From NCBI RefSeq assembly GCF_001708445.1, contig NZ_CP015637.1, forward strand, positions 4,961,001 to 5,025,000: 64,000 nt of DNA. Reading direction: 5' to 3'. This document shows positions 9,003-18,353 of the stretch, one piece after another. Both the position numbers and the translations under genes were made by a program. Each line of letters begins with the position of its first letter. Position 1 is the stretch's first letter. The notes beneath the pieces were generated by a model that searched no databases, was not told the DNA's origin, and saw only the letters and a list, made by a program, of their open reading frames with translations. Source of the DNA: Pseudomonas fluorescens. Lineage in GTDB: Bacteria > Pseudomonadota > Gammaproteobacteria > Pseudomonadales > Pseudomonadaceae.

Positions 9003-9358
9003 GATCCAGGCCTTTAGGGGGGATTCAGGGGTAACGACCGAGCTGGCGAAGGCTTTCATGAAGAGGCCCAGCCGTTGACGGTCTGCGAAGGCGCGCGATT
9101 TTATCAGGCTTGAGGGGCAGCGGCCATCCTCGGGCCGACGGGCAGGGCCACATAGATAAAAAAAGCGGGTTAAAAAAATGCTAACCGCGCCTGCCCAGGC
9201 ACGTATTAAGGTATAGCCTTTAACTCGCTATCGTTATGACAGTACGAAAACTTACCGAGACTCCGTGAATGTTTTACCGGTCGCTGTGGTCACAGCCTTG
9301 GGAAACCGGGTTCGCGCGGTCTGTTCCAGCCGCTAAATTTGTCGTTCGGGAATCTTCC
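9003..9358. promoter_or_regulatory. Divergent promoter region purM / DUF2066
   Basis: This 356-bp region separates two divergent genes and must hold both promoters. It includes an AT-rich stretch with an imperfect hairpin (GCGGGTTA..TAACCGC, 9166-9190). Reading frames that extend the two genes into the region lack family similarity. No separate gene is seen. Confidence 0.5.
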
Positions 9359-10399
9359 ATGCGTCTGTGTAAATTCTTTTTTGTAGGCTGCCTGTCATTG
9401 GCCAGCCTGGCGAGTCATGCCGAAACCCTCAATGGCCTGTATCAAGTACTTGAGCCGGTCAGTAGTCAGTCCCCGCAAGAGCGTGACCAGGCGACCCAGC
9501 GCGCCGTGCAGACCTTGGTCATCCGCCTCACCGGTGATGCCAAGGCCGCCGACGGCCCGAGCCTGGCGGCGGTGCGCAAGGACCCGCAGCAAATCATCAG
9601 CCAGTATGGCTACGACGCCGGCCCACCGGAAAGCCTGCAAGTGGATTTCGACCCGGTCAGCACTGATCGCGCCTTGCGTGAAGCCGGCCTGCCGATCTGG
9701 GGCAGCAACCGGCCATCGATCCTCGGCTGGTGGTTGAACGACTCCACCGACGGCAGCAGCCTGGTGGGCGATGGTCAGGCCGTCGCCCAAGCGCTACGCC
9801 GTGCGGCCCAACATCGTGGCTTGCCATTGCGCCTGCCGCTGGGCGATCTGGATGAGCAGGTCGTCGCCACTGCGCCGAATCTCGAAAGTGCCGATGCCAC
9901 GCCCTTGCGCGCGGCCTCCGAACGCTATGGCGCCGACGCTTTGCTGGCGGTGCATGCGCGTCAGGACGGCAACCAGTGGCAAGCCAAATGGCGCCTGTGG
10001 CTGGGCGACAAGAGCGAGCAGGGCACCGCGCAAGGGGCCGATACCGCCGCCGTCGCCGATGCCGTGATGCTGGCCGTGAGCCAAAAACTGGCTCCACGCT
10101 TTGCGGTCAAGCCGGGTGTCAGCACAGAACAATTGTTGGAAGTGCAGGGAATGAACCTGGAGCGGTATGCCGCCCTGGGGCATCTGCTGGAGCCGTTCGG
10201 CGGCCAGCCGCAGCTCGTTGACGGCAATCGTATTGTGTATCGCGTCAACGGCAGCGCCGATCAATTGCGTACCCAGTTGAGCCTGGCCAAGTTGCAGGAG
10301 ATTCCTGCTGGAGAGTCGCCGGTTCAGCAGCCCGTGGCAGATGGTACCCGGCCGGCTGTGGCAGCCCAGCCTCAGGCGCAACTGCGTTTTCGTTGGTAA
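9359..10399 (+). CDS. DUF2066 domain-containing exported protein
   Basis: The 346-residue protein has a signal peptide (about residues 1-21, ending SHA) and the DUF2066 region beginning ETLNGLYQVLEPV. The ATG at 9359 with GGGAA 6 bp upstream was preferred over an upstream in-frame ATG at 9269, because only the shorter form places the signal peptide at the N-terminus. The C-terminus is Gln/Pro/Ala rich. DUF2066 proteins are conserved between purM and perM/hda in gammaproteobacteria. The biochemical role is unknown; it is probably periplasmic or outer-membrane associated. Confidence 0.85.
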   Translation: MRLCKFFFVGCLSLASLASHAETLNGLYQVLEPVSSQSPQERDQATQRAVQTLVIRLTGDAKAADGPSLAAVRKDPQQIISQYGYDAGPPESLQVDFDPVSTDRALREAGLPIWGSNRPSILGWWLNDSTDGSSLVGDGQAVAQALRRAAQHRGLPLRLPLGDLDEQVVATAPNLESADATPLRAASERYGADALLAVHARQDGNQWQAKWRLWLGDKSEQGTAQGADTAAVADAVMLAVSQKLAPRFAVKPGVSTEQLLEVQGMNLERYAALGHLLEPFGGQPQLVDGNRIVYRVNGSADQLRTQLSLAKLQEIPAGESPVQQPVADGTRPAVAAQPQAQLRFRW

Positions 10400-10441
10400 A
10401 TGTTCTTCCTGCTCTATATAGAAGCAGGAAGCAAATGACAG

Positions 10442-11527
10442 ATGGAGTGGTTTATGGCGGATGCGCGTCGTTGGGTGTGGCTTGGCGGGATCGTCCTGCT
10501 GTGCGTTTTTGTGTTCCTGCTGCATTCGATCCTGACGCCTTTCCTGGTGGCGTTATTGCTCGCTTACCTGTTCGATCCGGTGGTGGATCGCCTGGAGAAA
10601 GCCGGGCTGTCACGCACCTTGGGCGTGGTAGCGGTGTTTGCGCTGTTTACGTTGATCATTACCGCGCTGGTGTTGGTGCTGGTGCCGATGCTGGCCAAGC
10701 AACTGTTTCGCCTTTATGAGTTGGCGCCGCAGATGCTCGACTGGCTGCAGCACACGGCGATGCCGTGGGCCCAGGCCAAGCTCGGCCTGGCGGATGGCTT
10801 CTGGAAGTTCGACAAGGTCAAGGCGGCGATCAGCGAGCATATGGGCCAGACCACCGATATCGTCGGTGTCGTGCTCAGCCAGGCGACGGCTTCCAGCTTG
10901 GCGCTGATCGGCTGGCTGACCAACCTGGTGTTGATCCCGGTGGTGGCGTTCTACCTGTTGCGGGACTGGGACATCATGATGGCCAAGATCCGCAGCCTGC
11001 TGCCGCGCGACCGCGAGGAGCGCATTGTGTCCCTGGCCGGGGAGTGCCACGAGGTGCTTGGCGCGTTCGTGCGTGGCCAGTTACTGGTGATGCTGGCCCT
11101 GGGGGTTATCTACGCCGCCGGATTGATGGCGATCGGCCTGGAGCTGGGCCTGTTGATCGGCTTGATCGCCGGGCTCGCCGCGATCGTGCCCTACATGGGC
11201 TTCGTGATTGGTATCGGCGCGGCGCTGGTGGCCGGGTTGTTCCAGTTTGGCGGCGATTTGTACCCGATGCTGGGGATTGTCGCGGTATTCATGGTCGGCC
11301 AGGCCCTGGAAGGCATGGTGCTCACGCCGCTGCTGGTGGGGGACCGTATCGGCCTGCACCCGGTGGCGGTGATCTTTGCGATCCTGGCGGGCGGTGAGTT
11401 GTTCGGTTTTACCGGCATCCTGCTGGCGTTGCCGGTGGCGGCGGTGATCATGGTCCTGGTGCGCCATCTGCATGATCTGTACAAGGATTCGGATGTGTAT
11501 ACGGGTGTCGAAGACCCCGAGTTGTAA
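10442..11527 (+). CDS. perM: AI-2E/PerM family transporter-like membrane protein
   Basis: This 361-residue polytopic membrane protein belongs to the AI-2E exporter-like (PerM/YhhT/TqsA) family. Hydrophobic segments lie near residues 10-60, 65-90, 150-175 and 205-340. The family hallmarks LIAGLAAIVPYMGFVIG and the C-terminal VVGDRIGLHPVAVIFAILAGGELFGFTGILLALP pattern are both visible in the last third. Two starts are possible: ATG 10442, or ATG 10454 which has GGAG 6-8 bp upstream; the second may be the real one. It sits between DUF2066 and hda, the conserved order. The transported substrate is unknown. Confidence 0.88.
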   Translation: MEWFMADARRWVWLGGIVLLCVFVFLLHSILTPFLVALLLAYLFDPVVDRLEKAGLSRTLGVVAVFALFTLIITALVLVLVPMLAKQLFRLYELAPQMLDWLQHTAMPWAQAKLGLADGFWKFDKVKAAISEHMGQTTDIVGVVLSQATASSLALIGWLTNLVLIPVVAFYLLRDWDIMMAKIRSLLPRDREERIVSLAGECHEVLGAFVRGQLLVMLALGVIYAAGLMAIGLELGLLIGLIAGLAAIVPYMGFVIGIGAALVAGLFQFGGDLYPMLGIVAVFMVGQALEGMVLTPLLVGDRIGLHPVAVIFAILAGGELFGFTGILLALPVAAVIMVLVRHLHDLYKDSDVYTGVEDPEL

Positions 11528-11537
11528 TTGCAGTGTC

Positions 11538-11566
11538 ACAAACCCGGTCGATGGCCGGGTTTGTTG
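11538..11566 (+). terminator. Rho-independent terminator after perM
   Basis: CAAACCCGG and CCGGGTTTG form a stem around a TCGATGG-type loop, followed by TTGTT, 10 bp after the perM stop. Confidence 0.75.
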
Positions 11567-11731
11567 TTTCTGGCGCCTGCGTGTCAAATATTCCGCTTGA
11601 ATCCAGCAAGTTAACGCAAACCTTTGATTTTGCTTGTGGTCTGTTGCATTGTGCGCCCGGCGTCACGGGTATAAACTTTGCAAACTTTACACAGAGGCCA
11701 CTAACGGTTCGATTGGAGCCGTTCAGTCAGC

Positions 11732-12436
11732 ATGAAACCGATTCAGCTGCCCCTAGGTGTGCGTCTGCGTGATGACGCCACCTTTATCAATTACTACCCA
11801 GGCGCCAATGCCGCTGCACTCGGCTATGTCGAGCGGCTCTGCGAAGCCGACGCCGGGTGGACTGAAAGCCTGATCTATCTGTGGGGCAAGCATGGCGTGG
11901 GGCGGACCCACCTGTTGCAAGCCGCATGCCTGCGCTTCGAGCAAATGGGCGAGCCGGCGGTTTACCTGCCCTTGGCCGAGTTGATGGACCGCGGTATCAC
12001 GATATTCGACAACCTTGAGCAGTATGAGCTGGTGTGCCTGGATGACCTGCAGGCGGTTGCCGGCAAAGCTGATTGGGAAGAGGCGCTGTTTCATCTGTTC
12101 AACCGCCTGCGCGACAGCGGCCGCCGCCTGCTGATTGCCGCGTCCACCTCGCCCCGTGAGCTACCGGTCAAGCTGGCCGACCTGAAATCGCGCCTGACCC
12201 TGGCACTGATCTTCCAGATGCGCCCCCTGTCCGACGAAGACAAGTTGCGAGCCCTGCAATTGCGCGCGTCCCGTCGCGGCCTGCACCTGACCGATGAGGT
12301 GGGGCACTTTATCCTCACCCGTGGCACGCGCAGCATGAGCGCATTGTTCGATCTGCTCGAACAGCTCGACCAGGCCTCTTTGCAGGCCCAGCGCAAGCTG
12401 ACCATTCCCTTCCTGAAAGAAACCCTCGGCTGGTAG
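11732..12436 (+). CDS. hda: DnaA regulatory inactivator Hda
   Basis: Hda is a DnaA-like AAA+ protein that, bound to the DNA-loaded beta clamp, stimulates ATP hydrolysis by DnaA and limits re-initiation. The 234-residue protein starts with the clamp-binding motif QLPLGV (residues 5-10), followed by the Walker A GKHGVGRTHL (about 52-61), Walker B LVCLDDLQ (about 95-102), and the arginine-finger region near LKSRLTLALIFQM. Its length and its place downstream of perM match other pseudomonads. A short GC-rich hairpin after the stop may be its terminator. Confidence 0.95.
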   Translation: MKPIQLPLGVRLRDDATFINYYPGANAAALGYVERLCEADAGWTESLIYLWGKHGVGRTHLLQAACLRFEQMGEPAVYLPLAELMDRGITIFDNLEQYELVCLDDLQAVAGKADWEEALFHLFNRLRDSGRRLLIAASTSPRELPVKLADLKSRLTLALIFQMRPLSDEDKLRALQLRASRRGLHLTDEVGHFILTRGTRSMSALFDLLEQLDQASLQAQRKLTIPFLKETLGW

Positions 12437-12650
12437 TCAGCCCTTGTTTTTTCGGGGCTTTCGGCAAATTCCAGGCGCCAGAAAACCTGCGTTTTGGCCG
12501 GTTTGGCCACGCAAAAGGCACGTATAGGGTATTAAGGGCTTAGATGTCATGGCGCAAACAGTAAGTCACATAGAGCGCGATTGAATTTGCAAATCGATGT
12601 GATAGAGGGCATAGTCTCGACTTCTTTACACATCAGCCACGGTCGTGCCC

Positions 12651-13280
12651 ATGCTAAATCGCTTCGCACCCCTCGTGCCTCTCGCACTCGTTACCCTGTT
12701 GTTTGGTTGCGCCTCCCACCCTCAACAAGTGGCTGAGCAGCACAAAACCCAACAGCAATCCCAGGCAAAATTTGTTGCTGCACAGTCTTCTACCGTTTAC
12801 GAAGAAGAAGTGGCAACCGAGAAGGAATTGGCCGACTTTGCCGGCAACAAGCCTTATCAGCTGCCCGTGCTGGCCGACAGCATCCTCGAACGCGGCATGT
12901 CCCTGATCGGTACCCGTTACCGTTTCGGCGGTACCTCTGAAGCCGGTTTCGACTGCAGCGGTTTCATCGGCTACCTGTTTCGTGAAGAAGCTGGCATGAA
13001 CCTGCCACGCTCCACTCGCGAAATGATCAACGTGAAAGCACCGTTGGTCGCGCGCAACAACCTCAAGCCCGGTGATCTGCTTTTCTTCAGTACGGCAGGT
13101 CGTGGTCGTGTCAGTCACGCCGGTATCTACCTGGGCGATAACCAGTTTATCCACTCCAGCAGCCGTCGCAGTGGCGGTGTTCGAGTCGACAACCTGGGTG
13201 ACAGCTACTGGAGCAAAACCTTTATCGAAGCCAAGCGCGCACTCGCCATGGCCCCGACAACGGTTACCGCTAGCAAGTAA
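12651..13280 (+). CDS. NlpC/P60 family lipoprotein peptidase (copy 1)
   Basis: The 209-residue protein has a lipoprotein signal with lipobox LLFGC (Cys at about residue 21) and a C-terminal NlpC/P60 domain. GTRYRFGGTSEAGFDCSGF carries the catalytic Cys, GRVSHAGIYLGDNQFIHSSS carries the catalytic His, and a polar third residue follows. Such lipoproteins (Spr/MepS-like) cut D,D crosslinks or stem peptides in peptidoglycan. The ATG at 12651 was preferred over the GTG two codons upstream. A paralogue lies 144 bp downstream in the same orientation. An ATTTGCAAAT palindrome lies upstream (about 12585-12596). Confidence 0.9.
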   Translation: MLNRFAPLVPLALVTLLFGCASHPQQVAEQHKTQQQSQAKFVAAQSSTVYEEEVATEKELADFAGNKPYQLPVLADSILERGMSLIGTRYRFGGTSEAGFDCSGFIGYLFREEAGMNLPRSTREMINVKAPLVARNNLKPGDLLFFSTAGRGRVSHAGIYLGDNQFIHSSSRRSGGVRVDNLGDSYWSKTFIEAKRALAMAPTTVTASK

Positions 13281-13347
13281 AGTTAAAGTGATACTTGAAG
13301 TTTGACGTGTAAGCGCTAGAATCCCTGGATATTGTTGTAATCCGTTC

Positions 13348-13368
13348 GCGCAAGCTTTGCTTGCGCGT
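13348..13368 (+). repeat. Hairpin between the two NlpC/P60 genes
   Basis: CGCGCAAGC and GCTTGCGCG pair around a TTT loop. Only a weak T-rich stretch follows, so it may be an attenuator or a transcript stabiliser rather than a full terminator. Confidence 0.5.
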
Positions 13369-13424
13369 TCTGGTTTTCAGCGTTCGGCAGCGAAAGCCGC
13401 ATCCAGACCAGGATTGTTCTGCAC

Positions 13425-13967
13425 ATGTCGACCTCGGCCCGCCTGATTCTTATTGTTTGCGCCGCGCTCCTCAGCGCCTGCGCAAGCCGCACACCGCCAC
13501 CCGCTCACGTAGCGGCCAAGCCTAAGCCGGTGTTCAACTATTCCAGCCAAAGTTTCTCGCCTGCTGCTGAAGATGTGCTCTTCCGCGCGCTGGGCCTGGT
13601 CGGCACGCCTTACCGATGGGGCGGCAATACGCCGGATTCGGGTTTTGATTGCAGTGGCTTGATCGGCTTCGTCTACCGCGATGCCGCTGGCATCTCCCTG
13701 CCGCGCACCACTCGCGAATTGATCGTGATGCGCGCCCAGGATGTCAGCGAAGAAAACCTGCAGACCGGTGACTTGCTGTTCTTCGCCACCGGTGGTGGAT
13801 CACAGGTCAGTCATGCCGGGATCTATGTAGGCGAAGGGCGCTTTGTGCATGCGCCACAAACGGGCGGTACGGTGAAGCTGGACACCTTGTCCAAAGCCTA
13901 TTGGCAGAACGCCTACCTGAGTGCCAAGCGCGTGTTGCCGGCTGAGCACTTGGCCCGCAATCCCTAA
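13425..13967 (+). CDS. NlpC/P60 family lipoprotein peptidase (copy 2)
   Basis: The 180-residue paralogue of the preceding gene has a lipobox LLSAC (Cys at about residue 19), a short linker, then the NlpC/P60 domain with GTPYRWGGNTPDSGFDCSGL (catalytic Cys) and QVSHAGIYVGEGRFVHAPQ (catalytic His). AGGA lies 11 bp before the ATG. It probably acts on peptidoglycan at the outer-membrane face. Its N-terminal linker is shorter and lacks the Glu-rich stretch of copy 1, so the two probably differ in reach or partner. A REP-type terminator follows. Confidence 0.9.
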   Translation: MSTSARLILIVCAALLSACASRTPPPAHVAAKPKPVFNYSSQSFSPAAEDVLFRALGLVGTPYRWGGNTPDSGFDCSGLIGFVYRDAAGISLPRTTRELIVMRAQDVSEENLQTGDLLFFATGGGSQVSHAGIYVGEGRFVHAPQTGGTVKLDTLSKAYWQNAYLSAKRVLPAEHLARNP

Positions 13968-13985
13968 GCCAGAAACCGAACCCAA

Positions 13986-14022
13986 TGTGGGAGGCAGCAA
14001 GCTCCCTCCCATATTTTTTGTG
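13986..14022 (+). terminator. REP-like hairpin acting as terminator
   Basis: TGGGAGG and CCTCCCA pair around an AGCAAGCT centre and are followed by ATATTTTTTG. It is built from a single REP-family sequence but has the hairpin plus T-tract of a terminator for the NlpC/P60 genes, facing the leftward gene that ends at 14039. Confidence 0.65.
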
Positions 14023-14038
14023 GTGGTCTTGAGAAAAG

Positions 14039-15352
14039 TTACTTAACTGCAGACACCCGCCACACCTTATTCCCCACATCATCCGCCACCAGCAGGTCCC
14101 CCTGCTGATCGATCACCACACCCACCGGCCGGCCCATAGCGTTCTCATCCTTGTCGAGGAACCCGGTCAGCACGTCCACTGGCTGCCCCTTGGGTTTGCC
14201 ACCTTCGAACGGCACAAAGATCACCTTGTAGCCACTGTGCGGCTTGCGGTTCCATGACCCGTGCTGGCCGATAAAGGCGCCGTTGACGAACGGTGCAGGT
14301 AATTTGCTGCCTTCGGCGAAGGTCAGCCCCAGCGAAGCGGTATGCGGGCCGACGGCGTAGTCTGGCGCGATCGCCTTGGCGACCAGGGCCGGGTCCTGTG
14401 GTGTGACACGCACATCCACATGTTGCCCGTAGTAGCTGAATGGCCAGCCATAAAACGCGCCATCCTTGACCGAGGTGATGTAGTCCGGCACCAGGTCGCT
14501 GCCGATCTCATCGCGCTCGTTGACCGCGGTCCACAGCTTGCCGCTCTGCGGTTCCCAGGCCATGCCGTTGGGGTTGCGCAGGCCCGAAGCGAAAATCCGG
14601 TGCTGGCCACTGGCGCGATCGACTTCCCAGATCGCCGCCCGACCTTGTTCCGCTTCCAGGCCGTTCTCGCCGACGTTGCTGTTGGAACCGACGCTCACAT
14701 ACAACTTGCTGCCGTCCTTGCTGGCTACCACGTTTTTCGTCCAGTGGTGGTTGATGCTGCCGCCCGGCAGGTCGACCACCGTGGTGCCGGCCTGCGTGAT
14801 TGCGGTTTCGCCCGGTTGATAGGGAAAGCGCAGCAGCTTGTCTGAGTCGGCCACGTAGAGGTCGTTGCCCACCAGGGTCATGCCGAACGGCGAGTTGAGA
14901 TTCTCCAGGAAGACCGTGCGGGTCTCGGCGACGCCATCGTGATCGGCATCGCGCAGCAAGGTGATGCGGTTCGGGCTGGGCACGCCGGCACCGGCGCGGC
15001 CCATGACCTTTTCCATTACCCAGCCGCGAATGCCCTTGGCGTCATCCGGCTTGGGCGGCGCATTGGTTTCGGCCACCAACACATCGCCATTGGGTAGCAC
15101 ATACAGCCAGCGAGGGTGATCCAGGCCTTCGGCGAACGCTGTCACTTGGGTGCCCGCGGCGGCGGTTGGCTTCATGCCATCAGGCCAGCCAATGGCTGGG
15201 GCGATATTCACGGTGGGGATCAGGGGCTTGTTGGGCTCTGGCAGTTGGGGCGAAGGGCCGGTGCCATCCGATACCTTCAAGGTCGAGCTTTCTCCGCAGG
15301 CAGCGAGGGTGCCTGCGACCATGATCAGTAGGGCGAGTCTTGTTTTATGCAT
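14039..15352 (-). CDS. PQQ-type sugar/sorbosone dehydrogenase-like lipoprotein
   Basis: This 437-residue beta-propeller protein of the soluble glucose/L-sorbosone dehydrogenase family has a lipobox LAAC (Cys at about residue 19), so it is probably anchored in the outer membrane facing the periplasm. Blade motifs include [22 protein letters not shown] (about 75-96), [27 protein letters not shown] (about 250-275) and [18 protein letters not shown] (about 360-377). AGGAG lies ahead of the ATG at 15352; an upstream in-frame ATG adds 15 non-signal residues and was rejected. Related enzymes oxidise sugars or aldoses with PQQ and feed electrons to the respiratory chain. The substrate is unknown. It is divergent from the cobalamin operon. 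Confidence 0.85.
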   Translation of the reverse strand: MHKTRLALLIMVAGTLAACGESSTLKVSDGTGPSPQLPEPNKPLIPTVNIAPAIGWPDGMKPTAAAGTQVTAFAEGLDHPRWLYVLPNGDVLVAETNAPPKPDDAKGIRGWVMEKVMGRAGAGVPSPNRITLLRDADHDGVAETRTVFLENLNSPFGMTLVGNDLYVADSDKLLRFPYQPGETAITQAGTTVVDLPGGSINHHWTKNVVASKDGSKLYVSVGSNSNVGENGLEAEQGRAAIWEVDRASGQHRIFASGLRNPNGMAWEPQSGKLWTAVNERDEIGSDLVPDYITSVKDGAFYGWPFSYYGQHVDVRVTPQDPALVAKAIAPDYAVGPHTASLGLTFAEGSKLPAPFVNGAFIGQHGSWNRKPHSGYKVIFVPFEGGKPKGQPVDVLTGFLDKDENAMGRPVGVVIDQQGDLLVADDVGNKVWRVSAVK

Positions 15353-15467
15353 GGTTTTCTCCTGAATGCCTGTAAGGGTAGAGGAGTGCTGCGGCACGAT
15401 GGTTCAAGTGCAAGGCCAGCTTTAATTGACGCTCCCCCCCCAACCCACTAACCTTCGCGACTTGTTT

Positions 15468-15690
15468 CAGGTGCTCTGTGACCCAAGGGTCGACTGAGTG
15501 AAACAGGGAAGCCGGTGAGTGAGCGCACTTGTACACAGTGTTGCCGCAATTCCGGCGCTGCCCCCGCAACGGTAAATGAGTCAAGACGGTGCTATTGGCC
15601 ACTGTATCGCGCTGCGATATGGGAAGGCGCAGCGTCGGCCTGCTTTCTATAAAGCGAGCCACTCATGAGTCCGGAGACCGGCCTGGATCA
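15468..15690 (+). ncRNA. Cobalamin (AdoCbl) riboswitch
   Basis: The conserved core GCTGCCCCCGCAACGGTAA (15557-15575) and the B12 box AGTCCGGAGACCGGCCTG (15668-15685) are both present, together with the upstream GGGAAGCCGGTGAGT element. This is the standard order of a class-I cobalamin riboswitch. It leads into cobO, the first of ten cobalamin genes, and is expected to shut the operon down when adenosylcobalamin is plentiful. Confidence 0.95.
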
Positions 15691-15696
15691 TCCAAC

Positions 15697-15740
15697 AGCA
15701 TCACGGTGGGCGATGCTTGGCTGTCTGTTTTTGTTTTTTC
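15697..15740 (+). terminator. Possible expression-platform terminator of the riboswitch
   Basis: AGCATC and GATGCT flank a GC-rich loop, and a T-rich tract (TGTCTGTTTTTGTTTTTT) follows, 40 bp before cobO. The position just after the B12 box suggests ligand-controlled transcription termination. The stem is short, so translational control cannot be excluded. Confidence 0.5.
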
Positions 15741-15779
15741 CTGCCCGCCGTTTTTGTCCAGCCCCAACGGAGAGCTGCC

Positions 15780-16391
15780 ATGACCGATTCCCCCGACCGC
15801 GACGAACGCCACCTGGCGCGCATGCTGCGCAAAAAAGCCGTGATTGACGAGCGCATTGCCAATTCCCCGAACGAATGCGGTTTGCTGCTGGTGCTGACCG
15901 GCAACGGCAAAGGCAAAAGCAGCTCTGCGTTCGGCATGCTCGCGCGCGCCATGGGCCACGGCATGCAGTGCGGCGTGGTGCAGTTCATCAAAGGCCGTAA
16001 CAGCACCGGCGAAGAATTGTTCTTCCGGCGCTTCCCCGAACAAGTGCGCTTTCACGTCATGGGCGAAGGCTTCACCTGGGAAACCCAGGACCGCCAGCGC
16101 GACATCGCCGCCGCCGAGGCCGCCTGGGCCGTGTCTCGCGAACTGCTGCAAGACCCGAGCATCGGCCTGGTGGTGCTGGATGAGCTGAACATCGCCCTCA
16201 AGCATGGCTACCTCGACCTGGACCAGGTACTGAGCGACCTGCAAGCCCGTCCGCCGATGCAGCACGTGGTGGTTACCGGCCGTGGCGCCAAGCCGGAGTT
16301 GATCGAGATGGGTGACACCGTCACCGAAATGGGCATGCTCAAGCACGCGTTCCAGGCCGGTATCAAGGCACAGAAGGGCGTCGAACTTTGA
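15780..16391 (+). CDS. cobO: Cob(I)yrinic acid a,c-diamide adenosyltransferase
   Basis: CobO attaches the 5'-deoxyadenosyl group from ATP to reduced cobalt in corrinoids. The 203-residue protein has the P-loop VLTGNGKGKSSSAFG (about 38-52) typical of the CobO/BtuR/CobA family, and LVVLDELNIALKHGYLD (about 130-146). The ATG at 15780 has GGAGAG 6 bp upstream; a longer in-frame form starting at 15717 runs through the riboswitch leader and was rejected. It is the first gene behind the cobalamin riboswitch and overlaps cobB by 4 bp. Confidence 0.97.
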   Translation: MTDSPDRDERHLARMLRKKAVIDERIANSPNECGLLLVLTGNGKGKSSSAFGMLARAMGHGMQCGVVQFIKGRNSTGEELFFRRFPEQVRFHVMGEGFTWETQDRQRDIAAAEAAWAVSRELLQDPSIGLVVLDELNIALKHGYLDLDQVLSDLQARPPMQHVVVTGRGAKPELIEMGDTVTEMGMLKHAFQAGIKAQKGVEL

Positions 16392-17710
16392 ATCAGCCCC
16401 GTCATTGTCCGGCCGTACTGATCGCCGCACCGGCGTCCGGCCAGGGCAAAACCACGGTCACCGCTGCGCTGGCCCGTTTGCACCGCAACCTGGGGCGCAA
16501 GGTACGCGTGTTCAAATGCGGCCCGGACTTCCTCGACCCGATGATCCACGAACGCGCCAGCGGTGCGCCGGTGTATCAGTTGGATATGTGGATGGTTGGC
16601 GAGCAGGAAAGTCGTCGCTTGCTGTGGGAAGCGGCAGGGGAGGCCGACCTGATCCTGATCGAAGGCGTCATGGGCCTGTTTGACGGTACGCCGTCCAGCG
16701 CCGACCTGGCGCGGCACTTCGGTGTGCCGGTGCTGGCGGTGATCGACGGCACCGCCATGGCCCAGACCTTCGGTGCCCTGGCCCTGGGCCTGGCGCGTTA
16801 TCAGCCGGACTTGCCGTTTGCCGGTGTGTTGGCCAACCGTGTCGGCACCCTGCGCCATGCGCAACTGCTCGAAGGGAGCCTCACCGAAGGCCTGCGCTGG
16901 TACGGCGCGTTGTCCCGTGAAACCGGGATTGAGTTGCCCAGCCGCCATCTTGGCCTGGTGCAAGCCAGCGAACTGAATGATCTCGACGTACGCCTGGACG
17001 CCGCTGCCCAGGCCCTGGGCAACAGTTGTGAAGTTGCCTTGCCGCCGCCGGTGACCTTCGCCGCGCCTGAAGTGATCGAAGCCGAACCGCTGCTCGCCGG
17101 TGTGCGCATCGCCGTTGCCCGTGACGAAGCCTTTGCCTTCACCTATGGCGCCAGCCTGGATCTATTGCGGGCGATGGGGGCCGAGTTGCGCTTTTTCTCA
17201 CCGATTCATGATCGCCAAGTGCCCGAGGCCGACAGCCTCTATCTGCCAGGCGGGTACCCGGAGCTGCATCACCAGGCGCTGGCGGAAAACACCTCGATGC
17301 TCGATGCCATCCGTGCCCATCATGCTGCCGGTAAACCCTTGCTTGCCGAGTGTGGCGGCATGCTCTACCTGCTGGACTCGCTCACCGATCTCGACGGCAC
17401 CCGTGCCGAGCTGGTCGGCCTGTTGCAGGGGGATGCGGTGATGCAAAAGAAACTGGCGGCCCTGGCCCTGCAAAGCGTCGAGTTGCCGGAAGGCGTATTG
17501 CGCGGGCACACCTACCACCATTCCCTGACCAGCACCGACTGGCAACCGATCGCCCGTGGCTTGAGCCCCAACGGCGGGCGGGGTGCCGAGGCGGTGTATC
17601 GGCAAGGGCGGATGACCGCTTCCTACGTGCACTTCTACTTCCCCTCCAATCCCCGTGCGGTTGCCGCGCTGTTTGCGCCCGACCTTGAGTCAGCCCAGTC
17701 CCATGAGTGA
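16388..17710 (+). CDS. cobB: Hydrogenobyrinate/cobyrinate a,c-diamide synthase
   Basis: CobB amidates the a and c side chains of (hydrogeno)byrinate with glutamine and ATP. The 440-residue protein has an N-terminal dethiobiotin-synthetase-like P-loop (AAPASGQGKTTVTAAL, about 12-27) and a C-terminal class-I glutaminase-like domain with PLLAECGGMLYLLDSL (catalytic Cys near residue 322) and a YHHS motif. The start is a TTG whose last two bases lie in the cobO stop (TTGA), with AAGGGCG upstream; no ATG or GTG fits better. This arrangement couples translation and may lower expression. Confidence 0.95.
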   Translation: MNQPRHCPAVLIAAPASGQGKTTVTAALARLHRNLGRKVRVFKCGPDFLDPMIHERASGAPVYQLDMWMVGEQESRRLLWEAAGEADLILIEGVMGLFDGTPSSADLARHFGVPVLAVIDGTAMAQTFGALALGLARYQPDLPFAGVLANRVGTLRHAQLLEGSLTEGLRWYGALSRETGIELPSRHLGLVQASELNDLDVRLDAAAQALGNSCEVALPPPVTFAAPEVIEAEPLLAGVRIAVARDEAFAFTYGASLDLLRAMGAELRFFSPIHDRQVPEADSLYLPGGYPELHHQALAENTSMLDAIRAHHAAGKPLLAECGGMLYLLDSLTDLDGTRAELVGLLQGDAVMQKKLAALALQSVELPEGVLRGHTYHHSLTSTDWQPIARGLSPNGGRGAEAVYRQGRMTASYVHFYFPSNPRAVAALFAPDLESAQSHE

Positions 17711-18353
17711 CAACGCTTTCCCCCCGGCCGAGCGCGACGCCGTTTACCGCGCCATCGCCGAACGCCGCGACATGCGCCATTTCACCGGCGGCACGGTGGC
17801 CCCGCACTTGCTGCATCGCCTGCTCCAGGCCGCGCACCAGGCGCCCAGCGTCGGCCTGATGCAGCCCTGGCGCTTTATCCGCATCAGCGACCGCCAGCTA
17901 CGAGGGCAGATCCAGCAACTGGTGGAGGAAGAACGTATACGCACCGCCGAAGCCTTGGGCGAGCGCTCCGATGAATTCATGAAGCTCAAGGTCGAAGGCA
18001 TCCATGACTGCGCCGAAGTGCTGGTGGCGGCGCTGATGGACGATCGCGAGCGGCATATCTTCGGGCGACGTACCTTGCCGGAAATGGACATGGCCTCCCT
18101 GGCCTGCGCGATTCAGAATCTGTGGCTGGCCGCGCGCGTCGAGGGCTTGGGCATGGGCTGGGTCTCGCTGTTCGAACCCCGGGCCCTGGCCGACCTGCTG
18201 GGTTTGCCGCCTGGCGCGAAACCCCTGGCGGTGCTGTGCCTGGGGCCGGTCGACGCCTTCTACCCGGCCCCGATGCTGCAGCTCGAAGGCTGGACCGAAC
18301 CGCGTCCGCTGAGTGACATGTTGTATGAGAATGTGTGGGGAGCAAGTCAATGA
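17703..18353 (+). CDS. bluB: 5,6-dimethylbenzimidazole synthase
   Basis: BluB cannibalises reduced FMN with oxygen to make DMB, the lower ligand of cobalamin, so the organism uses the aerobic route for this moiety. The 216-residue nitroreductase-fold protein has [14 protein letters not shown] at the N-terminus, [15 protein letters not shown] (about 49-63) and [12 protein letters not shown] (about 152-163). The start at 17703 overlaps the cobB end by 8 bp; a longer frame from 17655 lies inside cobB and was rejected. Confidence 0.95.
   Translation: MSDNAFPPAERDAVYRAIAERRDMRHFTGGTVAPHLLHRLLQAAHQAPSVGLMQPWRFIRISDRQLRGQIQQLVEEERIRTAEALGERSDEFMKLKVEGIHDCAEVLVAALMDDRERHIFGRRTLPEMDMASLACAIQNLWLAARVEGLGMGWVSLFEPRALADLLGLPPGAKPLAVLCLGPVDAFYPAPMLQLEGWTEPRPLSDMLYENVWGASQ

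Noticed and set aside
7947..9017. 356-codon plus-strand frame
   Set aside because: Mirror frame of purM; purM has complete family motifs while this frame has none.
13986..14022. Independent sRNA near the NlpC genes
   Set aside because: The hairpin is a REP-type terminator directly behind the genes, with no separate promoter seen.
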